Below are positions 1 to 10,141 of a stretch of 33,668 bases of DNA, one piece after another (the stretch's first letter is position 1; each line of letters starts with the position of its first letter). Both the position numbers and the translations under genes were made by a program. Origin of the DNA: a bacterium (lineage in GTDB: Bacteria > Electryoneota > Electryoneia > Electryoneales > Electryoneaceae); NCBI GenBank assembly GCA_019912845.1, contig JAIOHU010000251.1, positions 1 to 33,668 on the forward strand. Reading direction: 5' to 3'. Below the pieces are notes generated by a model. That model made no database searches. It was not told the DNA's origin and saw nothing but the letters and a program-made list of their open reading frames with translations.

Positions 1-2970
1 CCATTTGTCCTGACCCTGACAACCGCTGATGGTTATCAGAGCGAGATTATGCTGAATATCCCAGTTGAAGGTGCGGATGAAACAACCCCAACCGGACCAA
101 TTGGTCCTGGCTATTTCATGTATGAAGATATTGATGCCGGCTATCAACTTACACCCGATTTTGAATTTGAATCCATCGCAGATGTTGGCGACAATATTGG
201 TGTAACCGATACTGGCAACAATCAGGACAAATCGGCGACAGTCGATCTTCCCTTCCAATTTGCCTATTGGAATGATATCTATGAAGAAATTACCATCTGT
301 TCCAACGGCTGGTTCTCATTTGTTCCGACCAACATGTATTATTTCCGTAATCGTCCCATTCCCGCTGGACTAAGCCCGGATGGTGGTGTTATGGTATTTT
401 GGGATGACCTGAAAAACGGTCAGATTTTTACCCACCACGATGAAGAGAATGGCATCTTCATCATTGAATGGCACAATTGGACACGTTACAATGGCAACCA
501 GCAGATGAATTTCCAGGCGTGGCTGTTTGATCCCCTCGAATGGGGAGCTCCAGGTGCCCGTGGGATGATGCTGTTGATTTACGATGAGATTGATAATGGC
601 GATAACGCCGAAAATTTCTGTTCTATTGGAATGTTGAGTCCGGATGGCACCGAAGGTCTGGAGTATGAATTTAATAACGAACCAGTACTCACTGCTGGTG
701 GTGTCGAGGATGGACGTCAGATTCTAATTGGCGTCGGTCTGGGTGAGGGGATCATCCCCCCAACTCTTAGTGTTTCACCATTGGAACTCTCCCTTGAGCT
801 TGACCCAGGTGATATTCTCGAGACTGATCTGGAACTCAGCAATATCGGCGCATTACGTCTCAGTTGGGAAATCCGTTCTGAAGGTATCTGGCATAGTTGG
901 GGATTCCCGGAACCGGAGGAACCCGGATTCGTGAATGGTATTTCACCACGTCGCATGACGTTGAAGGATAGAGAGTCAAGTGTTCGTTTTGATGATCCAA
1001 GCCATGGTAGTGAATCCATTGACGAACTTGGCGGACCTGATCCCTTTGGTTATGTCTACTACGACAACGATGAATCTTTCGGGCCACAGTTCTACTGGAA
1101 CGACATCGAAGAAGATAATAATGTTGTCTTAACAGGCGATGATGATGAGAATGGCACATTAGCTGATCCCCAAGCCTTACAATTTGATTTCCCATTCTAT
1201 GGGGAGTCCTATGATTCGATCTGGGTTTGTGAAAGCGGATTTGTCTCGTTTATTGATCCGACTGAGGTTGGAAATTTACACCGCCATCGTGAACTGCCGA
1301 GCAACCGTGCGCCCCATGCGGGAGTATTTCCTTTCTGGTCGAATGTAGGCACCAAGGAGGGAGGCACAGTGTATGCTGAATCTTACCCCGATTCATTTGT
1401 TGTGAGCTGGGTGGGTATTTATTCGCAAACTTATGCATTTGACGATGGTCCCTATACTTTCCAGGTTCTGATCGCCGCGGATGGAAGTATTCACACTAGA
1501 TATCTTGAAATGAACTCTCGTGTTAATAACTACTGTTTCGGTATTCAGAATCAGAGCCGAAACACAGGGCTGACCATTCGATATGTCCGTCCCCAAGACC
1601 CTGAGCAGTATACTTTCAGTGGAACAGCAGTACGTATCGCTCCTCCAGTCACATGGATGGATATTACTCCTGTCACGGGCTATCTGAGTGAGGAAGAAAC
1701 AGAAACAATCTCCCTGACTGTAGATGCTACCGACCTCGATGTGGGACGATATGAAGCGCGTCTGACAGTTGAAAGTGCGACTACCGGTCAGGCATTTACC
1801 ATTCCAGTTGATTTAGAAGTTGGTGATGTGGGTAATCAGATGGTGTTACCGATTCAGGAAAATTATTTTGAGCTGGTTTCAACGTATCTGATGCCTGCGA
1901 ACCTCAATGCAGCTTCCGTGTTTGGAGGAATTAACGGGCTTTCGATCGTTTATCAGAATGATGGTTTTGTCTTTATTCCGCCGAACCTCAACACCATTGG
2001 GCAGATATCACTGAACCAGGGCTACCGTATTTTCAGCACCCAGACTTCTCAATGGGTTGTCGAGGGTGAACCGGTGAATCCTGATCTCGAATTTCAGTTG
2101 AACGGCAACACCTGGAACTGGGTTGGCTATCCCTTCGATCATCCTGTCCCCATTGCGGATGCGATGGAACAAATTGTCGATGATGTCGAAATTGTGCTCG
2201 CTGATGATGGGAGTTTCTGGATTCCACCTAACATCAATACGATTGGTAGCCTTGATCCGGGAACCGGCTACATGGTTTATCTGCTGGAACCGACAACCTT
2301 CCAGTATCAGGACAATGCAGCGGCGGGTTTGCAGCGTGCACCTGTTACATTGGAAATGACAGATTTGAAGGATGCACCAGCGAAGACTGGATTGCCATAT
2401 ATCGTGCTTGTCAGCTTCGATGATATGTCGATTGAAATGCAGCCTGCGATCATTGAGGTGTACGATGGCAATCTGCTGGTCGGAAAGGGCTTGGTGCAGG
2501 AGGACAGTGATGTATCTCCTGTTATAACCTGGCAAGGCGATTCCAGCCGTGAACTCGCTGGATTTACAGCCGGCAACCGAATGCAGGTAGTGGTACGTGA
2601 TCCTCAGGGCAATAAGCTACCGCTCTCCATGAATGGTAACCAGAGCTTCGGAGATGGTGCGTATGCGACGGTATCCTTCTCAGGTGAGACACTACCTCGT
2701 GAATTCAGAGTTGAACAGGGCTATCCGAATCCATTCAACCCGAGCGTGACTGTGCCCTTCGCATTACCAATCGCAGGCAATATCAGCTTTACCCTTTACA
2801 ATCTGCTGGGTCAACGCGTGTTTGACTCAACAATGCGTAAAGAAGCTGGCTACCATCGTTTTGTGTTCGATGTCAGCAACCAACAAAGTGAACTTGTGAG
2901 CGGGATGTACTTCCTGCAAGTCAGTTATGAAGGCAAGCTGCAAACACAAAAGCTGATGCTTCTCAAATAG
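1..2970 (+). CDS. Large T9SS-secreted modular surface protein (5'-truncated by window edge)
   Basis: The reading frame is open from the first base, and the first internal ATG (position 49) has no signal peptide behind it, so this is the C-terminal 989 residues of a longer protein. Visible modules in order: an Ig-like tail (1-100); a NIDO/jelly-roll-like beta domain (about 110-730) with a diverged second copy (about 1040-1650); an Ig-like spacer between them; a BACON-like domain (about 1650-1830); a module with paired 'IPPN-NTIG' motifs (about 1845-2300); a 'TGLPY' module (about 2385-2690); and a T9SS type A sorting domain (about 2700-2970) with YPNPFNPS and a SGMYFLQV...QKLMLL ending. The domain names come from pattern recognition. 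The sorting domain implies export across the outer membrane. The last 1.1 kb is clearly paralogous to the end of the next gene, so the missing N-terminus may also be a C25-like domain, but that is inference. A strong terminator follows the stop. Confidence 0.85.
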   Translation, partial: PFVLTLTTADGYQSEIMLNIPVEGADETTPTGPIGPGYFMYEDIDAGYQLTPDFEFESIADVGDNIGVTDTGNNQDKSATVDLPFQFAYWNDIYEEITICSNGWFSFVPTNMYYFRNRPIPAGLSPDGGVMVFWDDLKNGQIFTHHDEENGIFIIEWHNWTRYNGNQQMNFQAWLFDPLEWGAPGARGMMLLIYDEIDNGDNAENFCSIGMLSPDGTEGLEYEFNNEPVLTAGGVEDGRQILIGVGLGEGIIPPTLSVSPLELSLELDPGDILETDLELSNIGALRLSWEIRSEGIWHSWGFPEPEEPGFVNGISPRRMTLKDRESSVRFDDPSHGSESIDELGGPDPFGYVYYDNDESFGPQFYWNDIEEDNNVVLTGDDDENGTLADPQALQFDFPFYGESYDSIWVCESGFVSFIDPTEVGNLHRHRELPSNRAPHAGVFPFWSNVGTKEGGTVYAESYPDSFVVSWVGIYSQTYAFDDGPYTFQVLIAADGSIHTRYLEMNSRVNNYCFGIQNQSRNTGLTIRYVRPQDPEQYTFSGTAVRIAPPVTWMDITPVTGYLSEEETETISLTVDATDLDVGRYEARLTVESATTGQAFTIPVDLEVGDVGNQMVLPIQENYFELVSTYLMPANLNAASVFGGINGLSIVYQNDGFVFIPPNLNTIGQISLNQGYRIFSTQTSQWVVEGEPVNPDLEFQLNGNTWNWVGYPFDHPVPIADAMEQIVDDVEIVLADDGSFWIPPNINTIGSLDPGTGYMVYLLEPTTFQYQDNAAAGLQRAPVTLEMTDLKDAPAKTGLPYIVLVSFDDMSIEMQPAIIEVYDGNLLVGKGLVQEDSDVSPVITWQGDSSRELAGFTAGNRMQVVVRDPQGNKLPLSMNGNQSFGDGAYATVSFSGETLPREFRVEQGYPNPFNPSVTVPFALPIAGNISFTLYNLLGQRVFDSTMRKEAGYHRFVFDVSNQQSELVSGMYFLQVSYEGKLQTQKLMLLK

Positions 2971-2998
2971 GATTTGTACATAGTGCAATTTATTGAAA

Positions 2999-3026
2999 GG
3001 CGGAGGATTTTCCTTCGCCTTTTTTT
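2999..3026 (+). terminator. Rho-independent terminator
   Basis: A 9-bp stem (GGCGGAGGA pairing with TCCTTCGCC, including one G-T wobble) closes a TTT loop and is followed by seven T residues. The AAA just before the stem can pair with the first T residues. It starts 28 bp after the upstream stop codon, so it ends transcription of the first secreted-protein gene and separates it from the paralogue downstream. Confidence 0.9.
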
Positions 3027-3346
3027 GCATGGAACGCCATTCTCCTGAATGGCAGTAACAGTTTCGCACCATTGGACTTTCAGACTCCTGACTCCAGAGA
3101 CTCAACCCCTATATTTCTGGAATTATCCCACTTTTTGCTGGACAGTACCTTAAGCATAAGTTATACTGATAAAAGACAAGTTCTTATGTGTTAGATTTGA
3201 TTTTCGGGCATGAGTTTACTCGTCCACCAGTTCCTTCCCGCTGATGTTGTTGCAGGAGTCGTAAAACTTATACACTTACTCAGCACAAAGCGGAAAGATC
3301 AGAACCTTGATTCACTTTGATTTGAACGATTTATTGGGGAATTATT
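3027..3346. other. Intergenic region between the two giant secreted-protein genes
   Basis: No credible gene is seen. A small perfect hairpin (GCCATTC, loop TCCT, GAATGGC, 3036-3053) follows the terminator but has no T run. The promoter and leader for the downstream gene should lie here, but no convincing -35/-10 pair was found. A GGGGA ribosome-binding site sits just before the ATG at 3347. Confidence 0.5.
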
Positions 3347-6300
3347 ATGAAACACTTGTTCTTTATAATTATGCTTGGAGCAGTTTTATTTTTTGCTGCA
3401 TCCTATTCGCCTGCAAGAGCTCTCGATGTATCAAATGCTACTGAAGCAGCATTTCCATTCCATGTGGAACGTTGTGTGGAGGGAACAGATAAGCTCGAGC
3501 TTACGCTTTCTATTGACTCCCCTCACTGGCAGACCATTGTGCAAGATGGTGACGATCTGATTTTTCCCTCCTACCCGAATTCTGGGGAGTTGAACAGTGC
3601 TGGCATACCTGTAGTACCTGTCAGTGGACGACTTTTCAGAATACCCTCACGTTCCGATTTCAGAGTTGAAATCGTCGAAGTTGAATACGAAATCCTATCA
3701 AATATAAATATCGCCGCTTTTAAAAATAATCATGAGCATTATGGTCAACTCGCTCGTGTTGAAGATAGCTGGTTTCCGGGGAACATTGTAGAAACTGGTG
3801 AACCTGCAATCTTTCATGATTTCCGTGTCGCAAACCTGCAAATGTTTCCGGTTCAGGTTAATACAGCCAGGCAAGAGGCGAGGGTTTATTCAAGCATTCA
3901 ACTGGAAATCCACTTTGAGAATGAAAATCCCGCAAACCAGTTAGAGAGTACTCCAACGCAAATAAGCGAAACTTTCCTGCCATTCTATAGAACTTTCCTG
4001 GATTGGGATGAAAATGAACTGGATGAGTACGAAATATATCGTGGAAAAGTACAAGTCATCATGCACAATGATGAAACTCTGCTGGCACTAATGCAACCGT
4101 GGTTAGACTGGAAAGAAGAGCGCGGATATGAACTCGAATTGCTCACCGATGAAGATGTTGATCTGCAAAACCCCTGGGAAATTCAGGAAGAACTTATCAA
4201 CCGTTATGAAAATTCCAACCCGAAATTTGATTATATCGTCATTATCGGTGATGATTTCGATGAATGGGGTGTATCGCCTGGCGGACTGAATTTCGGGATC
4301 GGTGATTATGACTACTCCCTACTCGCAGGAGATGATCTCCTGCCCGAAGTGACAATCGGGAGAATATCTGTCGAAACAGAAGAAGAAGCATCTACTTATG
4401 TCAACAAAGTTCTGGAATATGAGTGGAATACAAATTATAATGGTGGATGGTTGCGAGATGCTGCTTTGACTGTAACCTCACAAAACTTTGCCACACTAGA
4501 ATTTCCCATGCGCTATTGGAACAATGTCCTTGATGAACTCGAATTTGATGATATCGACACCACCTTTTCAGGAGATATGGGTGAAGCAAATACGATGGCG
4601 ATCGAAGCATTCCAGAATGGTATTGGGATATATGCGTCTCGTGGTTACTTAGGTTCCGGCTTGAGTAGGAACCAGATTATGGAGGCACTTCAGAACGACC
4701 ATGAAACACCTATCGTTGTTGACATCGCTCATGGGACTGGCAATTGGGTTGGAGGCAACGCAATATCAGAAGCCTACATACGTGCCGGTTCACCCGAAGC
4801 GGGGCAAGGGGGAGTTGCGGCGTTTGGTGTCGCATCGGCTGTACTAAATCCAAACAGCGAAAACCCTCTCTCGTATGCGTGTGCCTGGGCGTACGGCGTT
4901 GAAAAAGTAACCACTGTCGGTCAGATGAAACTCGCTGCAAATCTCATGATCTTGAATGTATTTGGTGTTGAAAGTGAATATGCACACCAGGTGAATACCT
5001 ACTTCAATTTGATGGGTGATCCATTGCTCTGGACATGGGCACCTGCCCCTCACTATATGTTCGTCGAATGGGAGGAGGAATTTATCATTGGGCAAAACTC
5101 GCTTTCCCTGAGAGTTTCAGCCGATGAACAACCCATCCGTGACGCGTGGGTTACTCTTCGTAAATCGGATGATCAAGAGGATATACTTGTTCGGGGGTAC
5201 ACTGACAGCAATGGCGAGCTGACACTAAATGCTCCTCTGCAATACCCGGGTCTCGCCACTTTGACAGTGTCCAAGCATGAATATGTAGTTGCCCAGATTC
5301 AAATCACAGTCAGTGATTTAGCTGAGAGTATTGGATATAGCGAGGTGGTGATTATCGATGATGGCACTGATGGCACAGCAGGGGATGGCGATGGAATTCC
5401 CGAAGCGGGAGAGACCATTGGTTTGGCTGTCAGAGCCGGAAATTTTGGTATTTCTGATCAGTCTGATGTCGCACTGACCGCTTCATCTGAGGATATCTGG
5501 GTTTCCAGTGTCACTGGTGAAATTGAATTTGGTGATATTCCTTCCGGTGAGAACGTGGAAGGTCAGGGAATTATTCTAGTTGAAATTTCATCCGAAGCAC
5601 AACAGAGTTGGAAACCGCATATCACATTAACTTTCTCAAGCCTGGAAGGTGAGTTTGAGAATGACTACGCCTTTGCTATCCAAGCCCCTGATTACGCATT
5701 CATCCAGATTGAGGGCATCGAAGAGTTCGCACCCGGTGAGGAAGCAGAGATTACGATCAGCTTGAAAAACCTCGGTGGAAGCGATGGCAGTGCTGGTTCA
5801 GCGACATTACAATCCCTGGATCCTGTATTAACCATCTCAACTGATACAGCAAATCTCGATGCGATGAACATTAACGAAGAAGGTGAAGCAGGTTCATTCA
5901 CCATTGAAGCCCATCAAAACCTGTTCAATGGCTATTCTGCTGCAGTTCAGTTGATCCTGAGCACGGATAATGGACGTGTAGATACTGTTGGTTTCGCGAT
6001 ACCCATAGGACAAAGAATGGCAAGCGATCCTTCCGGCCCGGATCGATATGGTTATTATGCTGTCGAGAATGATGACAACTTCGAGGATGACTACCTTCCC
6101 GTAAGTGACTGGGTTGAAATCAATCCAGAAGAGGTTGATCCAGATTTTATGGGGGAGGTTCTTGACCTTTATGAAGAAAACGACTTAGGTGATCAATCCG
6201 TTGTTCTCTACGCACCCTTCGATATGCAGTATTACGGTGAACTTTTTTTACACATCTCAGTCTTTGGCAGTGGTATGCTTTCCATGGGTGATGAATGGGG

Positions 6301-9300
6301 CAATATCGCCACTCCACGGAATTATCCCATTCCCTCTGCCGCAGGACCCGCATGGATGATCGCCCCCTACTGGGACCCTCTGCATTATGGAGAAAATACC
6401 GAGATTTGTACCTATTGGGATGAGCCGGGTGGTCATTTTATTGTCGAGTGGTCGAATATGCTGGATTCCCAAGACGATGAAGTTGGTTCCTTCCAGGTTG
6501 TTTTTTATTCACAGGAGGTAAGACCGACCCTCACAGGTGACACGGAATTTGAATTTCATTATGCGGACAACTTCATCGCAACCGAAGCAAATATGCAATG
6601 GGAAATCCCATGGGCTTCTATAGGAATCGAAAATGGCACCCAGGACGATGGCATCCTGATCGCATATCTCAACCAGCCAGGCTCGGGTGCGAATATCCCC
6701 GAAGCGGGATCAGCAATACGTTTCACCACAAATATCGAAATTGTTACCGGTAGTGTTTCAGGAATGGCGACTGACATCGAATCCGGTGATCCAATTGAAG
6801 GTGCAGTGGTACTGTCGGAAAATAGAGTCTATCAAGCGGTCACAGATGAGAATGGAATGTACCAGATCGAACGTACTGGAATTGGTGCTGAGGAATATTT
6901 TGTCGCTGATGCCTTAGGCTATAATGCTTCCACAATGGGTCCTTATGAAATAACCGATGATGGCAACATTGAAGTAAACTTCAGCCTGACACATCCTGAA
7001 TTTGCGATTGATACTGATGAGCTGAACTTTACTCTAGCTTCCGGCGAACCCGGTTTCGCCACGATGCAAGTTTCCAACACCGGCAATGGACCTTTGGACT
7101 ATCACTTCACCTTCAGTAGCGAAGAGCCGGATGAGCTTGACGAACCCTGGGATATTATCCAGGAATTTGATTTATCTGAGGTAGAAAGCAGAAATCGTGC
7201 TGCGACATACTGGCAAAACAATATCTGGGTTGCTGGTTCATTCGGGACAGATATCGGCTACAATAAACTCTATCGTTACAGCCTGGAAGGTGAACTGTTG
7301 GGGACTTATAATCAACCAGTTGAAAACCACAGCTCATCTGGCTTTTTGGACATCACCACCGATGGACAGTTCCTCTATGGTGCTGATCGTGGTCAAGTGT
7401 ACAAGATGATATATACAACAGATGGAGTGATTGCGGTTGATGCTTTTTATGCACCTATCAATAATGCCGCTTCCATAGCGTACGATTCAGAGCATGATTA
7501 TATATGGTCCTCAGGTAGAATCGATCGGAGTATTTATGCTATCGATATGCAAGGTAATATTATTTACCAATATCCTATTCCTGCTGGAGTAGACATTCGT
7601 AATATGGGGTATTTTCCTGATGACGAGGATAGGTTCAACCTATATTACTTTGCTGATATTGGGAATGATCAGGAATCTTATGTTTTTAAAATGGATACAC
7701 ATAATGGTCGAACTCGAATTGTTCATCGGTTCGATGAGTACGTGGATTTTAAGGGTGGTGATATATCCAATACTCTCCATCCATTTGCCTGGAGTTATAT
7801 TTCGGTAGTTGATGGTGGCAATCAGGATTATCTCAATATCTTCGAGATCGATTTTAATTCCAGATGGATCACAGTTACCCCTCAAGAAGGAAGTATACCT
7901 GCTGGCTTAACTGGTGATATTGATGTGTCACTACTAACCAGTTTCTTTAACGCAGGTGAATATCACGCCTGGATTACCATGCATCACAACAGTACTGAAC
8001 AGCGGCATGTAATTCCTTTGAACGTCACCGTTACTGATGAAAACTTTGATCAGCACTTTACACCAGTTGACGCAACTGGATTACCGTATGCTATTTTTGT
8101 GCAAAACATTGATGGCGACAATTTTGCACCCGGTCAAGGTGATGAAATTGGACTATTTGACGGCGATCTGTGTGTAGGATCCGGAGTGTACAACGATGTT
8201 TTTCCTGTAACTCTGATCGGATGGCAACAGGATATTGAAAATGATCTAACCGGTTATACTCCCGGTAATGAGATAAGCTACCGTATCTGGGATTTCAGCC
8301 TTGGACAGGAATATGAGGCTGAGGCACAATATATTGTTGGCAATGGAGAGTGGGGATTTGGTCCGTATTCTGAAATCAACCTTTTCGGCAACATCGATCA
8401 GCATGGGTTAGTCATTCCGCTGCAGTATAATTATTTCGAACTGATTTCAACAAATATTCAACCGCCAAACTTGAACGCCCTTAATGTATTTAGTGGCATA
8501 GAGGATCTCGTGATTGTCTATCAGAATGACGGTGGCGTGATCATACCTCCAAACATCAACACGATTGGCAACATAACACTGACACAAGCCTACAAGATTC
8601 TCACTGCCACAGATGATGAACTGGTTATCGATGGAGTACCCGTTGATCCGATGATGGAATTTACACTCGAAACAAACCGTTGGAACTGGCTTGCATATCC
8701 TTTGCAGGAAACCTACCCGGTTGATGAAGTCCTACAGGACATCACAGATCAATTGATCATTGTCAATAACGATGATGGTAATTTCTGGATTCCCGGACTG
8801 GTCAACACGCTTGAGGTTATGCGACCCGGTGAAGGATATTTCACCTATGTTTCTGAGGATATCACATTCCAGTACAATCAACCTAATTTTGCAAGAGCTG
8901 GCGAACAAGGGGATATCGTAGTAAAACCAGAGAGGATCGAAGGAGCACCGATTGCTACTGGACTTCCCTATGCGATTGTACTTTCGATGGCTGAGAATTT
9001 ACGGTCACAAGCGGCTGTTGTTGAGCTATACGATGGAAACCAGTTAGTTGGCAAAGGTGCGGTGCTCGAAGATGAGGAGGTTTCCCCGGTAGTCGCATGG
9101 CAGGGTTCTGAGAAATATGGTCTTGATGGGTTCATACAAGGAAACCCGATCAAAATCGTAACCCGTGGCAGTGATGGCAGCAAAATACCTGTTCAAATTG
9201 CAAATGAGCACTCACCAAAATTTGGAGTAGGGGCATATTGTCTGCTCTACCTTGAATCAACCGAGTTACCAACTGAATTTTCCGTTCAACAGGGCTATCC

Positions 9301-9544
9301 CAACCCTTTCAATCCAAGCATTACAGTACCATTCGCACTTCCTGAAAAAGGTGATGTGAATTTTGTACTCTTTAACTTATTGGGACAGCAGGTGTATTCT
9401 GCGGAAAACAGCTACGAAGCAGGTTATCATCGTTTCAACTTCGATGCGGAACTGGTCAATGGAGAGTTGGTCAGCGGGATGTATTTCCTTCAAGTACAGC
9501 ATAAGGGTGTAGTACATACACAGAAATTACTGTTGCTTCGATAA
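3347..9544 (+). CDS. Gingipain-like (peptidase family C25-related) T9SS-secreted giant protein, catalytic dyad replaced
   Basis: The 2065-residue protein starts with a signal peptide (residues 1-25, hydrophobic core, ending ARA-LD). A C25-type propeptide region (about 35-215) precedes a C25-like domain (about 225-575), recognised by the DYIVIIGDD strand, the D-LLPEVTIGR motif and the LMGDPLLW end motif. In gingipains the catalytic His lies in a GHG motif and the Cys in an 'ACxxGDF' type motif. Here the matching positions are Arg432 (SRGYLG) and His462 (DIAHGTGNW), so protease activity by the known mechanism is unlikely. Downstream are Ig-like domains (575-890), a NIDO/jelly-roll-like domain (about 895-1130), a carboxypeptidase-regulatory-like domain (about 1130-1215), a propeller-like repeat region (about 1265-1500), a BACON-like domain, two 'TGLPY' modules flanking an 'IPPN-NTIG' module (about 1570-1970), and a T9SS type A sorting domain (about 1975-2065). 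The start is supported by GGGGA upstream. An adhesive or scaffold role is inference. Confidence 0.85.
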   Translation: MKHLFFIIMLGAVLFFAASYSPARALDVSNATEAAFPFHVERCVEGTDKLELTLSIDSPHWQTIVQDGDDLIFPSYPNSGELNSAGIPVVPVSGRLFRIPSRSDFRVEIVEVEYEILSNINIAAFKNNHEHYGQLARVEDSWFPGNIVETGEPAIFHDFRVANLQMFPVQVNTARQEARVYSSIQLEIHFENENPANQLESTPTQISETFLPFYRTFLDWDENELDEYEIYRGKVQVIMHNDETLLALMQPWLDWKEERGYELELLTDEDVDLQNPWEIQEELINRYENSNPKFDYIVIIGDDFDEWGVSPGGLNFGIGDYDYSLLAGDDLLPEVTIGRISVETEEEASTYVNKVLEYEWNTNYNGGWLRDAALTVTSQNFATLEFPMRYWNNVLDELEFDDIDTTFSGDMGEANTMAIEAFQNGIGIYASRGYLGSGLSRNQIMEALQNDHETPIVVDIAHGTGNWVGGNAISEAYIRAGSPEAGQGGVAAFGVASAVLNPNSENPLSYACAWAYGVEKVTTVGQMKLAANLMILNVFGVESEYAHQVNTYFNLMGDPLLWTWAPAPHYMFVEWEEEFIIGQNSLSLRVSADEQPIRDAWVTLRKSDDQEDILVRGYTDSNGELTLNAPLQYPGLATLTVSKHEYVVAQIQITVSDLAESIGYSEVVIIDDGTDGTAGDGDGIPEAGETIGLAVRAGNFGISDQSDVALTASSEDIWVSSVTGEIEFGDIPSGENVEGQGIILVEISSEAQQSWKPHITLTFSSLEGEFENDYAFAIQAPDYAFIQIEGIEEFAPGEEAEITISLKNLGGSDGSAGSATLQSLDPVLTISTDTANLDAMNINEEGEAGSFTIEAHQNLFNGYSAAVQLILSTDNGRVDTVGFAIPIGQRMASDPSGPDRYGYYAVENDDNFEDDYLPVSDWVEINPEEVDPDFMGEVLDLYEENDLGDQSVVLYAPFDMQYYGELFLHISVFGSGMLSMGDEWGNIATPRNYPIPSAAGPAWMIAPYWDPLHYGENTEICTYWDEPGGHFIVEWSNMLDSQDDEVGSFQVVFYSQEVRPTLTGDTEFEFHYADNFIATEANMQWEIPWASIGIENGTQDDGILIAYLNQPGSGANIPEAGSAIRFTTNIEIVTGSVSGMATDIESGDPIEGAVVLSENRVYQAVTDENGMYQIERTGIGAEEYFVADALGYNASTMGPYEITDDGNIEVNFSLTHPEFAIDTDELNFTLASGEPGFATMQVSNTGNGPLDYHFTFSSEEPDELDEPWDIIQEFDLSEVESRNRAATYWQNNIWVAGSFGTDIGYNKLYRYSLEGELLGTYNQPVENHSSSGFLDITTDGQFLYGADRGQVYKMIYTTDGVIAVDAFYAPINNAASIAYDSEHDYIWSSGRIDRSIYAIDMQGNIIYQYPIPAGVDIRNMGYFPDDEDRFNLYYFADIGNDQESYVFKMDTHNGRTRIVHRFDEYVDFKGGDISNTLHPFAWSYISVVDGGNQDYLNIFEIDFNSRWITVTPQEGSIPAGLTGDIDVSLLTSFFNAGEYHAWITMHHNSTEQRHVIPLNVTVTDENFDQHFTPVDATGLPYAIFVQNIDGDNFAPGQGDEIGLFDGDLCVGSGVYNDVFPVTLIGWQQDIENDLTGYTPGNEISYRIWDFSLGQEYEAEAQYIVGNGEWGFGPYSEINLFGNIDQHGLVIPLQYNYFELISTNIQPPNLNALNVFSGIEDLVIVYQNDGGVIIPPNINTIGNITLTQAYKILTATDDELVIDGVPVDPMMEFTLETNRWNWLAYPLQETYPVDEVLQDITDQLIIVNNDDGNFWIPGLVNTLEVMRPGEGYFTYVSEDITFQYNQPNFARAGEQGDIVVKPERIEGAPIATGLPYAIVLSMAENLRSQAAVVELYDGNQLVGKGAVLEDEEVSPVVAWQGSEKYGLDGFIQGNPIKIVTRGSDGSKIPVQIANEHSPKFGVGAYCLLYLESTELPTEFSVQQGYPNPFNPSITVPFALPEKGDVNFVLFNLLGQQVYSAENSYEAGYHRFNFDAELVNGELVSGMYFLQVQHKGVVHTQKLLLLR

Positions 9545-9585
9545 CACACGAATTGAATGCATCTTTGAAAGTGTAGATACTGGAA

Positions 9586-9615
9586 GTTCCGCAACATCTA
9601 CGGATGTTGCGGAAC
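9586..9615. terminator. Perfect hairpin at a convergent gene junction (copy 1 of a repeated element)
   Basis: A 13-bp perfect stem (GTTCCGCAACATC / GATGTTGCGGAAC) closes the loop TACG. On the plus strand this is C(UACG)G, a UNCG-type tetraloop, and it is followed by an A/T-rich stretch with TTTT. It lies between the convergent stops of the C25-like gene (9544) and the YdjM-like gene (9669), so it probably works as a terminator in one or both directions. Twelve base pairs of the stem are repeated exactly at 13599-13626. Confidence 0.75.
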
Positions 9616-9668
9616 AATTATTTTCCATCAACACCTTTAATGCTATTTCAACTCAGTCGCTGGTTTGA

Positions 9669-10124
9669 TCACTTTTTGAACAGTTGTCCATCGATGAGTA
9701 AATGCGAGAAGTAGCCTGTTACAGCGATAGCATAAAACGGCAGATTGGAGCAATCGAGGGTACGATTTGTAATCATGGGATAGAGTAAAATCGGCAAAGG
9801 CACAAGGATCATTGCGGCACGTGTATGTGTCCAGCCACGGTGATTCGCCAGCACTGGCAGAATTATAATCAATCCGAAAAATGCTGCAAGTTTATACTGA
9901 AGCGTAAAAATGAGGTAAAGGTCGGTCAGGAAAAAAATCATATAGAATACTTTCTGCCCGAGCGATTTGGTGTCCACATCCGGCCAAAGCGCAAACAACA
10001 ACCCGATCACCACATAGAGCAGCACATCGAGAAAGCTCGGCTGGAAGAAATAGTTTGATATGATAAACGTAAAGAAATATACTGACAGCAATCCCACGAA
10101 AAGATGTCTTTTACCTGAAGCCAT
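9669..10124 (-). CDS. YdjM/DUF457-family inner-membrane protein (putative metal-dependent hydrolase family)
   Basis: This is a 151-residue, mostly hydrophobic protein with about four membrane segments. It shows the motifs I associate with the YdjM/DUF457 family: an N-terminal GKRHLFVG, an acidic WPDVD motif at the end of a membrane segment, HRGWTHT near residue 95, and GYFSHLLID near the C-terminus. The conserved His and Asp residues sit at membrane edges and suggest a metal site. The family is often described as a membrane-bound metal-dependent hydrolase, but the reaction is not established, so no substrate is proposed. The ATG lies 17 bp after the stop of the aspartate aminotransferase gene, so the two are probably co-transcribed. 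The ribosome-binding site is weak (GGAA, 13 nt away). Confidence 0.75.
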   Translation of the reverse strand: MASGKRHLFVGLLSVYFFTFIISNYFFQPSFLDVLLYVVIGLLFALWPDVDTKSLGQKVFYMIFFLTDLYLIFTLQYKLAAFFGLIIILPVLANHRGWTHTRAAMILVPLPILLYPMITNRTLDCSNLPFYAIAVTGYFSHLLIDGQLFKK

Positions 10125-10141
10125 AGCTTAAATTGTTCCAA

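Noticed and set aside
49..51. ATG at 49 as the start of the first gene
   Set aside because: The frame is open to base 1 with protein-like sequence before this codon, and no signal peptide follows it, so the gene begins outside the window.
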